Shown here piece by piece: positions 11,147 through 23,300 of a stretch of DNA of 64,000 bases. The notes beneath the pieces are model-generated. The model worked only from the letters and a program-made list of their open reading frames with translations. It did no database searches and had not been told where the DNA came from. This DNA comes from Saccoglossus kowalevskii (lineage: Eukaryota; Hemichordata; Enteropneusta; Harrimaniidae), in assembly GCF_000003605.2 (NCBI RefSeq), contig NW_003125886.1, forward strand, positions 511,196-575,195, in the 5' to 3' direction. Positions within the stretch are counted from its first letter, which is position 1. Each line of letters starts with the position of its first letter. A program made the translations under genes and the position numbers.

Positions 11147-14100
11147 CTAAACAAGATTGGAGACGGAGGACTCTGCATGCTTGTTTGAAGATTTCATGCC
11201 CTTAATCCGGTAATTGATATTGCCATTGATTTGCAGTTCCTTGGCAGCGGAGTGAAGTTTAGCGACAAAGTCAGGTATACCTGAAAGCAGAAATAAAAGA
11301 GTTTAGAACAAGTATGAGGAAGATACAGTTGTGGCAATTTGCATACTTTTTAGTGTCAGATCTTTCTGAACTTGGCTAAGTGTTAAGGTTTGGAATTTTA
11401 GGTGCACGGGAGATGGTATTGCACATGATGGGATAGTTACACAAATGATCATGATCATGTGATATTTATGACAAAGCACTAAACAGTGCATTTTATGTTT
11501 ATACACAAATGAATACAGTTCCAAGACATCAATGGGGAGAAGTAATTTCTGCATATGACTTTTGGTCAGTAAGAAGGAATTTGCAGATTCTTTCTTACCC
11601 ACCCTTGAATAGAATACTTACCCGCACTTGTTAAATAACTGACACAACTCTGTGGAAAATGTGTACGAGGATCATCATAGTAGGTTAGAACATAGTCAAA
11701 TCCATTCTGAAAAGTACAATGCAAGACAAAAAAGTAAATGATAAGTCAGAATTTCAAAAGGTTTAAGATGTTTTATAATTGTGAGATAGAGGATATGAAG
11801 TGGACTTGAACTTCATAGGCTTACATCACTATCTAATGAGCCAATTGTCTGTATCATATGTTCATTGAAATCACAATCACAACCTAGAACACATAGCTCC
11901 TTTTGATGAAGTATGCAACAAAAATAAAGAAAACTAATTACTATGAATTGTTTACATTTCACAAAAAATTGTTTGTGCCATATGAGAAGGTCAGTATCAA
12001 TGACTTGTGTAAAATTTTGTCAAATGGCAAAAAACCATCAAATTGTGAAAATTAGGCAACTTACAGTATATGTTGGGGTTTTTTTGTTTGCAGTGAATTA
12101 AATAAAAACAAACCTTTTCAAATGAGCGATGATGTGGTCTTATTACCATCTGTGAAGAATATGTATGCACACGCACATATTTTCCATTCTCAGGCACTTT
12201 AGGATGATTGACAGACTTCGACACGAGTAACATTACATTTCTTTTATAATCAATTTTTTGTTGTCTTACATATACATATTCTCTTGAATACATTGGAAAC
12301 TGAAAGTAATGCATAAAACAATTTGAAACATTAACAATACAGGCAATACATTAATTTGACAGTAGACATCTTGCATGTACCCAATTTACTGTGGCCATCA
12401 ACAACGCCAGCTAATAGGAGTGTTGCAAGAAATTCTGCTTTCAGGAGGCCAGTAGATTGATGTTTATTGATTTGGGATGTTTCGGAATGGGTGGGTGCTT
12501 AATTGAACTTAACCAAAAAACATAAATCCCCCGAAAGTCGAGCGAGTACAGTAGTAAAATAATTAACCACGCATGTTTCACCCTTTGGTTTCACGATGCT
12601 TTATTCAGCATGTGCAAGCCCCATAAAAACTTTCCCAGTAAAGTTGCAAAGCATCTCAGTCCGTGGTCTAGAATTCTAAGCATAAAACAAATTAATGTGA
12701 TTGGGTCAAATGATTTGTGCAGACATGCAGGATACTTACAGGATAGTGCATTATCCAGTGTACAACTTCTGAATCACTTTTAGGATCTTTATCAATAACT
12801 TCCAATTTCATTATTAATTTATCCCATACTTTCCTATACTCAATATCCAGTTGAACTGTAAAGAATGCTTTGGGACAGATGTCATCAAAAGAGCCATAAA
12901 CTGTAATAAAAACAATAACACTTATTCATCATGACAAAGCTAATAACTGCTAAGCGTATTCTGCTGTCTCATTTGTCAGATTACTTTAATTTGGTTCAAA
13001 ACACTAAACTTGTCTTTCATTTTCTAATGGAATGTTATCAATATAAACTCATCGCAATGAAGTGTTCACATTGACTCAAACAGAAATCCAAAATTGTGAC
13101 AGCAAACCAAAGGACGTACAGTTATTACTCAGTGATGAACACATGTGCATTCAAGAGCCATAATTAATTAAAAAGTGCTTTTGTTATTGTTTATTTTATT
13201 AATTTTGAGTGCTTGTGTTTTTCTTTGTTTCTTTCATTTTTGTTAACCATTATTGTTGGTCAATGGGATGCAAAGAATTTCTAAATTAACAATAAAATAA
13301 CAACAATAAATTAATATGGTTAGTGGCAAATACAATAGAACACAAGTCAACACATACCTGTGTATTGAAATAATGGAGAATTTGGTACAGGTTTCTTCCA
13401 CATTTTTAAATGCTCTTTTTCAATAATTTGTTCCCATGCTTCAGTTTTATTCATCGGTATGTTACTATTATTATCACCACTGCCATTACAACTATTTCCA
13501 TTGGTAGTGTCTTTGTGACATCCATTACCATTATTGTTTTCATCTATTGAGTTCAGTAGGCGCCTAACTTCATCCAAAGAACCAAAACAACTGCAAACAA
13601 AAGAATGCATAACTCGTGATGGACTATTTTATAAATTGATATATGTATAGAAGGTGTTAAACATTAGTTCATTATGGCATACATGATATGGGAATACCAG
13701 GGATGTCTACACGTAAACATGGGGTCTTTTATCATATGTAACCACCACTGTAGTGGTAGCCTAGACTGGCACAGTCGGGGCGATTAATTTTTTTTTGTAA
13801 TTTAAATAAAATAAAAAAAAATGTGAAATGGCGGTGTTATCGCGAAAGTGGTAGCCCTGCAATGAAGAACTGAGTTGTCAGGGATAGTAACAATACTAGC
13901 GCATCCCTAGACAATTCTATAAAGAGGGCTTGCTTAGTGTCCATATCTTAAATTATGGCAAACAGAAATGTCTGAAAAAGTAGTACCAAGTAGTGGTAGC
14001 TTTGCAGTAATGAGCAGTGTTATGAGCAGTATAATAATATAATTTGCACATGTTAGCAATACCATTAATTCAGTTTCTTGCATCCTTAGACAACTTGCAA

Positions 14101-16827
14101 TACGGTACAATAGGTCTGAAAAAGTAGTACCATAGCAACAAAGTAGTGGTATCCAGGCAGTAATTAGCAGTGTTGTCTGAAGATGTAATATACATGTACA
14201 TGTACNNNNNNNNNNNNNNNNNNNNNNNNNNNNNNNNNNNNNNNNNNNNNNNNNNNNNNNNNNNNNNNNNNNNNNNNNNNNNNNNNNNNNNNNNNNNNNN
14301 NNNNNNNNNNNNNNNNNNNNNNNNNNNNNNNNNNNNNNNNNNNNNNNNNNNNNNNNNNNNNNNNNNNNNNNNNNNNNNNNNNNNNNNNNNNNNNNNNNNN
14401 NNNNNNNNNNNNNNNNNNNNNNNNNNNNNNNNNNNNNNNNNNNNNNNNNNNNNNNNNNNNNNNNNNNNNNNNNNNNNNNNNNNNNNNNNNNNNNNNNNNN
14501 NNNNNNNNNNNNNNNNNNNNNNNNNNNNNNNNNNNNNNNNNNNNNNNNNNNNNNNNNNNNNNNNNNNNNNNNNNNNNNNNNNNNNNNNNNNNNNNNNNNN
14601 NNNNNNNNNNNNNNNNNNNNNNNNNNNNNNNNNNNNNNNNNNNNNNNNNNNNNNNNNNNNNNNNNNNNNNNNNNNNNNNNNNNNNNNNNNNNNNNNNNNN
14701 NNNNNNNNNNNNNNNNNNNCAGTCTGTTGAAATAGCTGTGACAGCAAAATATGTAATTTTGCGTTCTACCTTCAGGGCAGCGCGATCACAGCTGTTAACG
14801 TAATTTACATTTATTTTTCAAGATTTGTTATCAGAGACATAACAGTCAGCAAGTCTACAATAATGTATATAAAAGCAGAAACAGTAGTTCTCCTTTTGAA
14901 ATATGTCATGGCCCTGAAACGATTGGAGAGCCGCAAAGCATGTTTCACCCTTATTCGGCTTTAGCGTCATCAACACTGAGTGAAATCAATGTTGCAATAT
15001 TGTAGCAACCCATACCTGGGAGAGTGGTTGAAATCAGATTGTTTTTGTCTTTATAAAATATTTGGTAGTAGCTTGCGAATCCATAACTGGGGCTAGCAAT
15101 TTTGCAATGTCATGCCGAAAACTGCCAACCATTTTATCATTTGTCATCACAGCTATTGCATTTCTTTCATGATAATTATTCTGTTGACGTTGGAGAAGAA
15201 AAATCTTCCTATTTCAAGCCGACCGCGATATCCATATAGTGAGACATTCCAACCTCCAGAACTTGCTGAATGATAACTAGACTTTGATCTAGTCTAGTCT
15301 GATAAGAAAGCAATGTTGAATTTATCTCTATGATGAAACACTAGTAGTGATGTCATTCTTAGCCAATCAGTAAAGCAGATCAAAGGTCAAAAATGATTGA
15401 CAGACTGTAAACAAAAGCATCATGTGCCATCATAGAAGAGTGACCCCATTTTTCTTGTCTCTATATTGTGATTAGACATGAATTAAAAGTGCCAAGCTGA
15501 CAGACAGTGAAATCTGTGGATTAAAAGTGCTAAGTCCAAATTGTGTGCGACGACATCAACGCACTTCAGGGCGAAGCTGTAGGGTTTTTGTTAGCAGGCA
15601 ACAGTGACTTCAAGGTTTTGACTTTGTATGTAGTATAGTGTGGTATAGTATGAATTTAGGATGTTTTGACTGATTCTTGCTACTCACTCACTCCTCTAGA
15701 ATGGGTCGCTATGGCAATTCAATTTCTTAAATGGCAAATACAAAAAATATACAGGTTACCATTTGGCGAGCTTAATGCTCTGACTAGCAATTAAACTTTC
15801 TGTTACATACTGTGTTCCATATTGTCAGATATTTTGCAAGTCAGAGTGGTAGACCATTTAGTTTGCAGCAGAATAATGCAATTGAAAGCGAACCTCACTT
15901 TTTTAGATATTAGTGGTGGGATGCAATTTAAAATTCATTGATAAATTCATTGACAAAAATCGACATATCAAATGTGGCCATTCTAGCGCCCATGCTCGAC
16001 TAAGCCCCCACCAAAGATTTAGGTGATATTGTTTTACATGGTTATGTTTGACTTTATACCATCTTTATAAGTTCATTGTGAAATTTAAAAAAAAAGTGGC
16101 ATTCAGTTTCATCTTAATTACGGTAAGCCATATTGCTACACCCAGAAATACATATCTAAATGTAAACAATTTGAGTCTGAGCTACTAAATTGTGCTGTTG
16201 GCTACCAACAATTTGAACTTGGTTGTCAAGGGCCACCAAGGAAAATTAAACTTTGAGGGCTGTTCATATTTAAAAAAGAAAAATGTTCAACACGTCGATC
16301 ACTTTTATTTGATCACGAGTATAACTAGCAGCTGTAATTTCATTGTCAAACACTAGTCATACGTCAAAGAATATAAACATATCAAATACACTAGTAGATG
16401 TGGACTACCTGTCAAAATCCTGATCCGTGACATGTTCTCTGTCCCAAGCAAAAAATGTGCCACTAAATAACAGGTATAGTTGGGGTCGACGACCGCGAAA
16501 GTACTTTCTGGCAAAGCTAGTCGCCACGGACTTCAAATTTTGTTCGGCATAATGTACGTGAATAAGTTGACCAATTCTTCTAATCCTCTGTGCAGTAACG
16601 GAATTAACTTGAAGTCCCCAGAGTCTCACAATTGTACAGAAACTTGATTGTAGCCTTATTTTTAACCTCTCTTGTAACGATAGTAGCTTTTCGTGTAATG
16701 GTGACCGCGTCGACGTAGAGGTCAGACGGAACCGTATAAATTGTTCAGTCAGAAATGCGTGGTTATTCGGTAAATTATGTCTTAACAGGGCTTTACGTGA
16801 AAGCCCTGACACTGTGTGAAGCACCAT
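11147..16827 (-). CDS. STARD7: STARD7 homologue, START-domain phosphatidylcholine transfer protein (complete)
   Basis: Six exons on the minus strand join in phase: 16409-16827, 13358-13590, 12740-12900, 12114-12299, 11622-11706 and 11147-11280 (stop TAG at 11147-11149). The product is 405 residues, against about 370 in human. Exon 1 gives an N-terminus rich in Arg, Ser and Leu and poor in acidic residues, consistent with a mitochondrial presequence. It ends with FFAWDREHVTDQDFD, matching the same position in vertebrate STARD7. Exon 2 starts with a coiled segment, then an Asn/Gly-rich linker, then the start of the START domain (WEQIIEKEHLKMWKKPV). Exons 3-6 complete START, with signatures such as FPMYSREYVYVRQQ, SSQMVIRPHHRSFEK and NGFDYVLTYYDDPRTHFP. 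Known role: carries phosphatidylcholine from the ER to mitochondria. The Asn-rich linker is longer than in vertebrates. Intron 1 (13591-16408) contains an assembly gap inside a tandem repeat. Confidence 0.96.
13845..14205. repeat. About 144-bp tandem repeat running into the assembly gap
   Basis: GTCTGAAAAAGTAGTACCA begins at 13970 and again at 14114, and GTGGTAGC-type blocks recur near 13849, 13993 and 14146. This gives about 2.5 units of roughly 144 bp before the N run starts. The gap probably exists because the array could not be assembled. It sits in STARD7 intron 1. Confidence 0.65.
14206..14719. other. Assembly gap, 514 N
   Basis: A run of N in STARD7 intron 1, entered from a tandem array. 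Its true length is unknown. Confidence 1.
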
Positions 16828-17359
16828 ACTGGCTAGGATTTCTTAAAACCATCAAACAACCACAACAAACGACATTTTCACACAACTTTGTAGCACAGAC
16901 ACGAGAGCATATAATCCACACGGAGCGAGCGTGATTAAAACGGGCAAGCTTCTATAAACAATGTGTGCTCATTTGCATAAAGTTCGAAAATGGAATGTGT
17001 CGTCATTTGTGATAGTCAGCTATGAAACTTAGAATAATTTATATTACCAGCAATCAATAATTATTTAACCGAAATATTTCTATAGCATAAACAACAGGTG
17101 TAAATTAAATAAAATTTATATAACATTGCGCGTTTTACAATGTAAGAGGTCAAGGAAAGTTTATTGATAAAGTCTCGCGATAATCTCGTACAAAAACGTA
17201 CTTCCTGTTACTTCAAATGAGCACGCGCAGAAGGTGACATCCATAGCAACAGGCGTAAATTTTGTCGGAAAGCTTCAGCTGTATGGATCTATTGACTTTT
17301 TCATCTAAGTTCTGGATCGCATGAACACATTTTGTTGAAAGCAGTCCCCCGTGAAAGCC
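16828..17359. promoter_or_regulatory. Candidate bidirectional promoter between STARD7 and CFAP43
   Basis: The two start codons diverge with 532 bp between them, which also has to hold both 5' UTRs. TCTCGCGA lies at 17173-17180; this motif is known from TATA-less, often bidirectional promoters. ACTTCCTG at 17200-17207 fits an ETS site. GCACGCGCAG near 17221 resembles an NRF1 half. CCATAGCAAC at 17241-17250 matches the better half of the RFX X-box, the usual driver of ciliary genes. No clear TATA box is positioned for either gene. Confidence 0.6.
17241..17250 (+). promoter_or_regulatory. X-box-like RFX site upstream of CFAP43
   Basis: CCATAGCAAC ends 109 bp before the CFAP43 ATG and matches the RGYAAC half of the X-box (GTNRCC-N0-3-RGYAAC). 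The left half is poor. Ciliary genes usually carry this site within a few hundred bases of the start, so position and neighbour support it. Confidence 0.45.
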
Positions 17360-20300
17360 ATGGACACTATTGGTTCTCTTGATTTGGGGTAGGTGGCAAA
17401 ATGTCAAGCATAACACCACGTAAAACCAATCATAACATTGGTAAACACAGATTGATCATTGAGCTCAAAGCTCCCTCTCACTTGCCACTCAGCCATAAGC
17501 ATGCTATTGATTGCTTCTCCGTAATTAAGAAGTATATTCGGGCTTTTGCAAAACCCTTGTAGAACTTCATATGGTCTATTAGGATTTGTGTTTACAAATG
17601 AAAAGGATTTTAGATTTGTACACATATGTAATTGCACTGCAATGAATCGCGTCCAGCTGCAATAATTTGGTATTTGGGTTACCAGTATTTAATTGCATAC
17701 ATTTATTTACATTATGCCATTGGACGATGATTATATCTATAGTTGTATTTTTAATTTTTAATGTGTGTATATGTCTGTAACAATTAAAGCGCATGCCAAC
17801 CTTGCAGCAATTAACAATTTTGAAATGAGATTCAACAATCAAATTACCTCAATTTATAACATTATGTGTTTCTAAACTGCTTGGAATGATATTTTAGTTA
17901 AATTGCAATTTTCACTTTAAACTCCCTATATCCTATTTGATTGAATGTCATAAAGTTGAATTTGAAATATATATCATGCATAATTTTTTTGTTTCCAAAA
18001 TACCGTAAACACATTATTTTGAATCACACAAACGGAATGCCAGATATGGATTTGCTAAAATAATAATTGTTTCATGTTTGACGGTTAAAATAAGAAATGA
18101 CAGAACATATTGACATCTACCCTAGGTGTACACAGCTGAAAACTAGTTTAACCATGAAAACAAGGAATTAATTAAAATTGAAAACTAGTAAATAAGTATT
18201 GCTTGTACATGTATCATAGTGTACTTGCCCTGAAGTTCATGGTTTAACCATTTGGCTGAAGAAAATAGCTTGACTGTCAAAATCTCCATTCTTCTGTTTT
18301 CGTCAGATTGCATGCACCTGTAGGTTACAGAACTTGCAATACAATATATTTATGGTATTGTCCTTGCTGTTTTATTAACACTATATTTTATTGGAAGCCC
18401 TTGACATATTTTTTTTTTATTTTTATTTATTTGTTGCTACTCTTTTAAATCAGGGGCTCACTTGTACAGGAGCTGCAAAATTAAAGATACATTTCTTAAA
18501 ATAAGTACAAGAAATACTGTTATAGATCATGAAAAATAATCGATAACAAAATTAATATTAGTACAATAATAATAACATTACAATCTACTTATTAGTTTAA
18601 AAATGTTGTTCTAACATCCATTGAAGTATGAAGTAATATGTATCAAACACCAAATGCAAGTTGCAGCATTCAGAAGATATTCAAGTCAGAACTTTTATAC
18701 CAATAGCCAGAAATTAATTTTTCACCATCTCATTGCAGCATTGAATCACAGACAACATTTTCTGACTAAAGAACTTGAAGATTTAATTTCAAAGTGAAGT
18801 AAATCTCATTAACTTAATATTGGTCTGCCATATATCAGTACATCAGAATCTTGATATTTTTTCTTCTTTTCAACCATTAGAATTTTAAAACCACATTGCT
18901 CAAAGATGCCTGGATAGAACACTGGGCATTCAACTTAATTTTAAAAACTTTATTGTGGCCAAGGACTTCGTACATGTAATAATACACAGAATTAATTTTT
19001 AATCTTTTATTCCACAGCACTTTTTCAATCATCACTCACTTTACATGTACATGTATATCTACAATCATCAACTAGTCTTTTTAATGCCTCTGTACTAATG
19101 AATGCATGTAGAATAAATGTGCATGTTTAAGTAATTCACTTTGTAATGATAATCCATATTTGTACATGTGCAAGCACAGTCAAACTTGAGTTCCAATTTT
19201 TGTTTTATTTTCTGAAATTTTAGGTGGGCCCAAGGATACAATGGTTCAAAGGCTGACTACATCAATCACAATACATTATGTTATGCATGTGGCAGTAATA
19301 TCAAGTTCTACAATACAGAGGATAAGAAAGAGACGGTGCACCCTAGCCCCGGTGAAGGAATCAATACAATAGCAGTTAGTGGTTCTTACCATGTTGTGGC
19401 CATTGCAGAACAAGCCATCAATCCTAGAATATTCATACATATGCAGTCTGGATTTCTTCACAAGTCTATTTGTGAAAGTAAGTTACATTTTTTTCGTCAA
19501 AGTGTCATATTCACGAATATATATACCGGTAGCTTGCCAAGATACCTCACCTAATAAATGAAAACCACATTGGTTTCTTTTGAAATTACACGGGTGTAAG
19601 GCATTTATTTCTACCTACATTTGTAGATGTTTTGGCCTTGAAATTGGGTCCCCTCAAAAATCTTGTCCATTCATTAACTTACAGATGCACCTTTTAGGGG
19701 AACCTTGTTCAGCAGGGCCTGGTTGATTCCAGGATTGCCATTTGATAGAAAAATGGCTACACAGTTCTTGTGTGGAAAAATGCATTACTTGTGATTTGTA
19801 TAGTTAATACTTGCACTTGCAATAAAACAGTTCAAACATGAAATAATTATTCCTGCTCATTTCATCATGTTATAAAAGAAATGATCCAGCAGTCCTATAA
19901 TTTCAAATGATCAAGACTACATTCATAAAATAATTCATCAACATTTTAGAAAAAAAGAATGTGTTTGTGAAGGGGGGTTTGACATTTCATTTGGTTGATT
20001 GTATATACATAATATATGACATATCTGGAGACAAACCATATCTATTTATTATTCAGCAAACATGATTGACTGCTTTGTCAGAGTCAGTTTATATTGATAT
20101 GTAAACATACCACTAGATTATGTATTTACATATGCATATTCTTACTGTTCAAAAAAATTGTAATGGTTGAATTTATCACTGCAACTATTTCTATGCAAAT
20201 TAGAATTTTGTTTGAATATTTTTGTATTTTTAGTTTGCACATTGTACTATATTATGAGCCTGTTTTCTCCAATATTTTTTTGCATTCTTATGTGTTTTTT

Positions 20301-23300
20301 GCAGATGGTGCACAATTGGAATACGTTGCTTTGGCTTTCTCCTATTCTGGTCGATTTCTTGCAAGCTATTCCGGACTTCCTGAATTTAAATTAACAATAT
20401 GGTATGCATTACATCATGTAATTTTCAAATCAATTTTATTCCACCTATACCTCCATGTATAAACAAGTGATTTTAATTCCTAACATGCTAATAAATGAAA
20501 AAAAATGACATGTATTGGTATTCTATATTTTTAAACAGGATGTGGGAAACAGGTGAGAAGCTTTGTAGCCAGGGTTTGAACGGTTTGAGCTGCAGCACCC
20601 TGTCATTCAACCCTATAGACTGGCATAAAGTTTGTGTAGCCGGGAATGAACAGCTCTCGTTCTGGAACATTGAACAGTGCAACAAGAAATTTTTACTAAT
20701 ACCAAGGTAAAGATATGTTTCTGTTTCTTTCTCATCAATTCTTGAAAAATTGATGTTGTGATTATTCATATATAGCAGTAGTTTCTACACTGCCCCTCTG
20801 TGTTTCTGTGAAATGCAGCTTCTACTCTTCTACACTGTCCCATCTATGTTTCTGTCATATGCACTTTCTACACTGCATCCCTCTGTGTTTCTGTCATATG
20901 TGGCTTCTACACTGCCCCCTCTGTAATAATTTCTGTCATATGCGGTTTCTACACTGCCCTCGCTGTGTTTCTGTCATAGGCAGTTTCTACACTCCCCATC
21001 TATGTTTCTGTCAGATGCAGTTTCTACACTGCCCGTGTGTTTTTCGATGATATGTTTTTTTTCTACACTAGACAGCACAAAATCACATACATTATATTCG
21101 TGCATGGTTTATTTCACTTTTAGTAAAGTGCTATTGCCAGCTGAAGATGGGACAGTTGATAACGCCCCGGACCGGATTACAAGTGGAGCTACAAACAGAG
21201 CTGCTCAGCAGGCGATTAAAATAGATTTGCCTACTAAAGCTGGTATTGTAGGAGAAATGGCTGAAACCTTTGAAGGTACTGTATAAAACAGCTTACTCAA
21301 CTTAATAATATTGGAGGTTAATGATTTTAATATAATGATAAATAAATCTCAAAAAAAAAACATTGTATGTTCGCTCTCATATAACTTCACTAATTTGTCT
21401 TCAGTTGTACACTCATAAATTTATTTTGTATATTACACAATACTATTCACAGTATTTCATGGATTATTATAGTTTTGCGAAAAATGACATGTTTATTTTC
21501 CAGACATTTCACACTTGTTTTGTGGTCCCAATTTCTGTTACTGTTATTGTTATTTTATTTATTTTAACTATATGATTTTCTTTTTATTGCATTATTGTGC
21601 TGTTGTCATCCATTTATTTTTCATTGTGGTGAGTTCCCCTGATGGAATGCCAAACTGATTGTCATGGCCTTAGTGTGTTGCATGGGTGGTTTGGTTTGTT
21701 TGGTTTAAATCTAGTGTAATGTGTACTTGTCAGGATTTCTGTTACTAACAAAATGACATAAAAGCGTTCTTACTAACACTTGCATGTCTTGAAAGATATT
21801 TTTTTTATTTGAAATAAAAGGTGATATTATCTATATTGTACTGATTTTAAAATGTTTTTTTGCATGGGGGATTATTATGTGTGCAGTGTATTGGGACTGA
21901 AGGTGTTATAATTTGTTTTACTGACTAGCAATCACTGACTGTCATACCCCTTTATTTCCAGGTATCAAAGATGACTTGAAAATCAAAGTTGTTCCAGTTT
22001 CTCATTGTTGGACGGCCAAAGGGGAAGTCTATGTTGGCTGTGAAGGAGGACAGTTGTTGAGAGTCGACTCAGAGTCCCAGAAAGTTGATGTTTTATTCAG
22101 ACCCAGTATACCATCTAAGATGGGAAGTGATGAACTGGATGGCAGACCTAGTACACCCATCACTGAAGGTACATTTCATCAACTGCTGGCAAGTCTGAAT
22201 ATCTCTAGAATCACAGTGAAGTGAATAGGCCAATGTGGTGAAAAACTCATAGACAGCACTGTGGCACTAACCAAGCTTCTTTTTAAATATACTGGTGTGC
22301 CTGATGTGATTGAACTTTTGGACATTGGAAGGAGCCTTAGGATATTCAATATGGCAATGAATCGTTTTGATTTGATGTTTCTGTGTTTCAATTGTAGATC
22401 CAGAAAGCACATCCACAGTTAGTCCAAGCTATAATAATGTTATGCGAGATGGTTCTTTAACATGCATGGCACTGCATAAAGATGGACTGTTTGTTGGTGG
22501 TGAGGTAATTTGTAATTTTCTCTGTTTTGGTGCAGCATTTGAAGACAAGCATTAGTGTAATTTGTTTGTTCATACTAATAGTAATGTTACTATGAATACC
22601 GGTATACAGAAATACAATGTGTGTGTTGTATAACAATGAACATTTAATACCTTCTCTTTCATCTAGGATGGAACACTGCGCTGTTTAAACATCGCCCGTA
22701 ATGACATCAGTTTAGCAGATAGTTGGCCACTGGGATCACCAATAACGTCACTTTGTTTCTCGACTAATTACACTAAACTGGCCATTGGAAGCCCTAAGGT
22801 AAGTATCATGTCAGACATGTTTTAACACTCGTACAATGTATGTGTTCTTGCGAGAATGAAGCATGCCTGCTTATTCTCTTATCCTAGTCAATGGTATCAG
22901 TAATTGACAATGTATTGCCACTTGTGGTAGAATATACTGTGTCTACGGTATATGTAGCCACAAATTGTCATGATTGGGAAAGCCAACAGAAAGGTGTAAT
23001 TGTTGTGTACATTGTACAAGACTTGTTTATAGGAGAAATATTAACCAACTACCCTGGTAGTTTGTGACACTTAACAAATTGTTTTTTTTTTTTTCATCTT
23101 ACAGGGTTCTATTCATTTATATGACCCAAATAATCCTGGAGCTGCAAGATTTATTGTTTGATCACCATCATGGTAATTTTGTTGGTGTTGACGTCTTGGC
23201 TCCTGGTAACCAGCATTGTGTTGTAAGTATCAACAGTAAATGCCATACTTCCAACATTGATTTGAAGGTACTGTATATAGTGTATATATATATGTACAGC

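Noticed and set aside
14070-14747. Long frames spanning the N run
   Set aside because: They are open only because N has no stops.
20808-21050. Cys/His-rich peptide with repeated [10 protein letters not shown]-like units
   Set aside because: It is the translation of the intronic minisatellite, not a zinc-finger gene.
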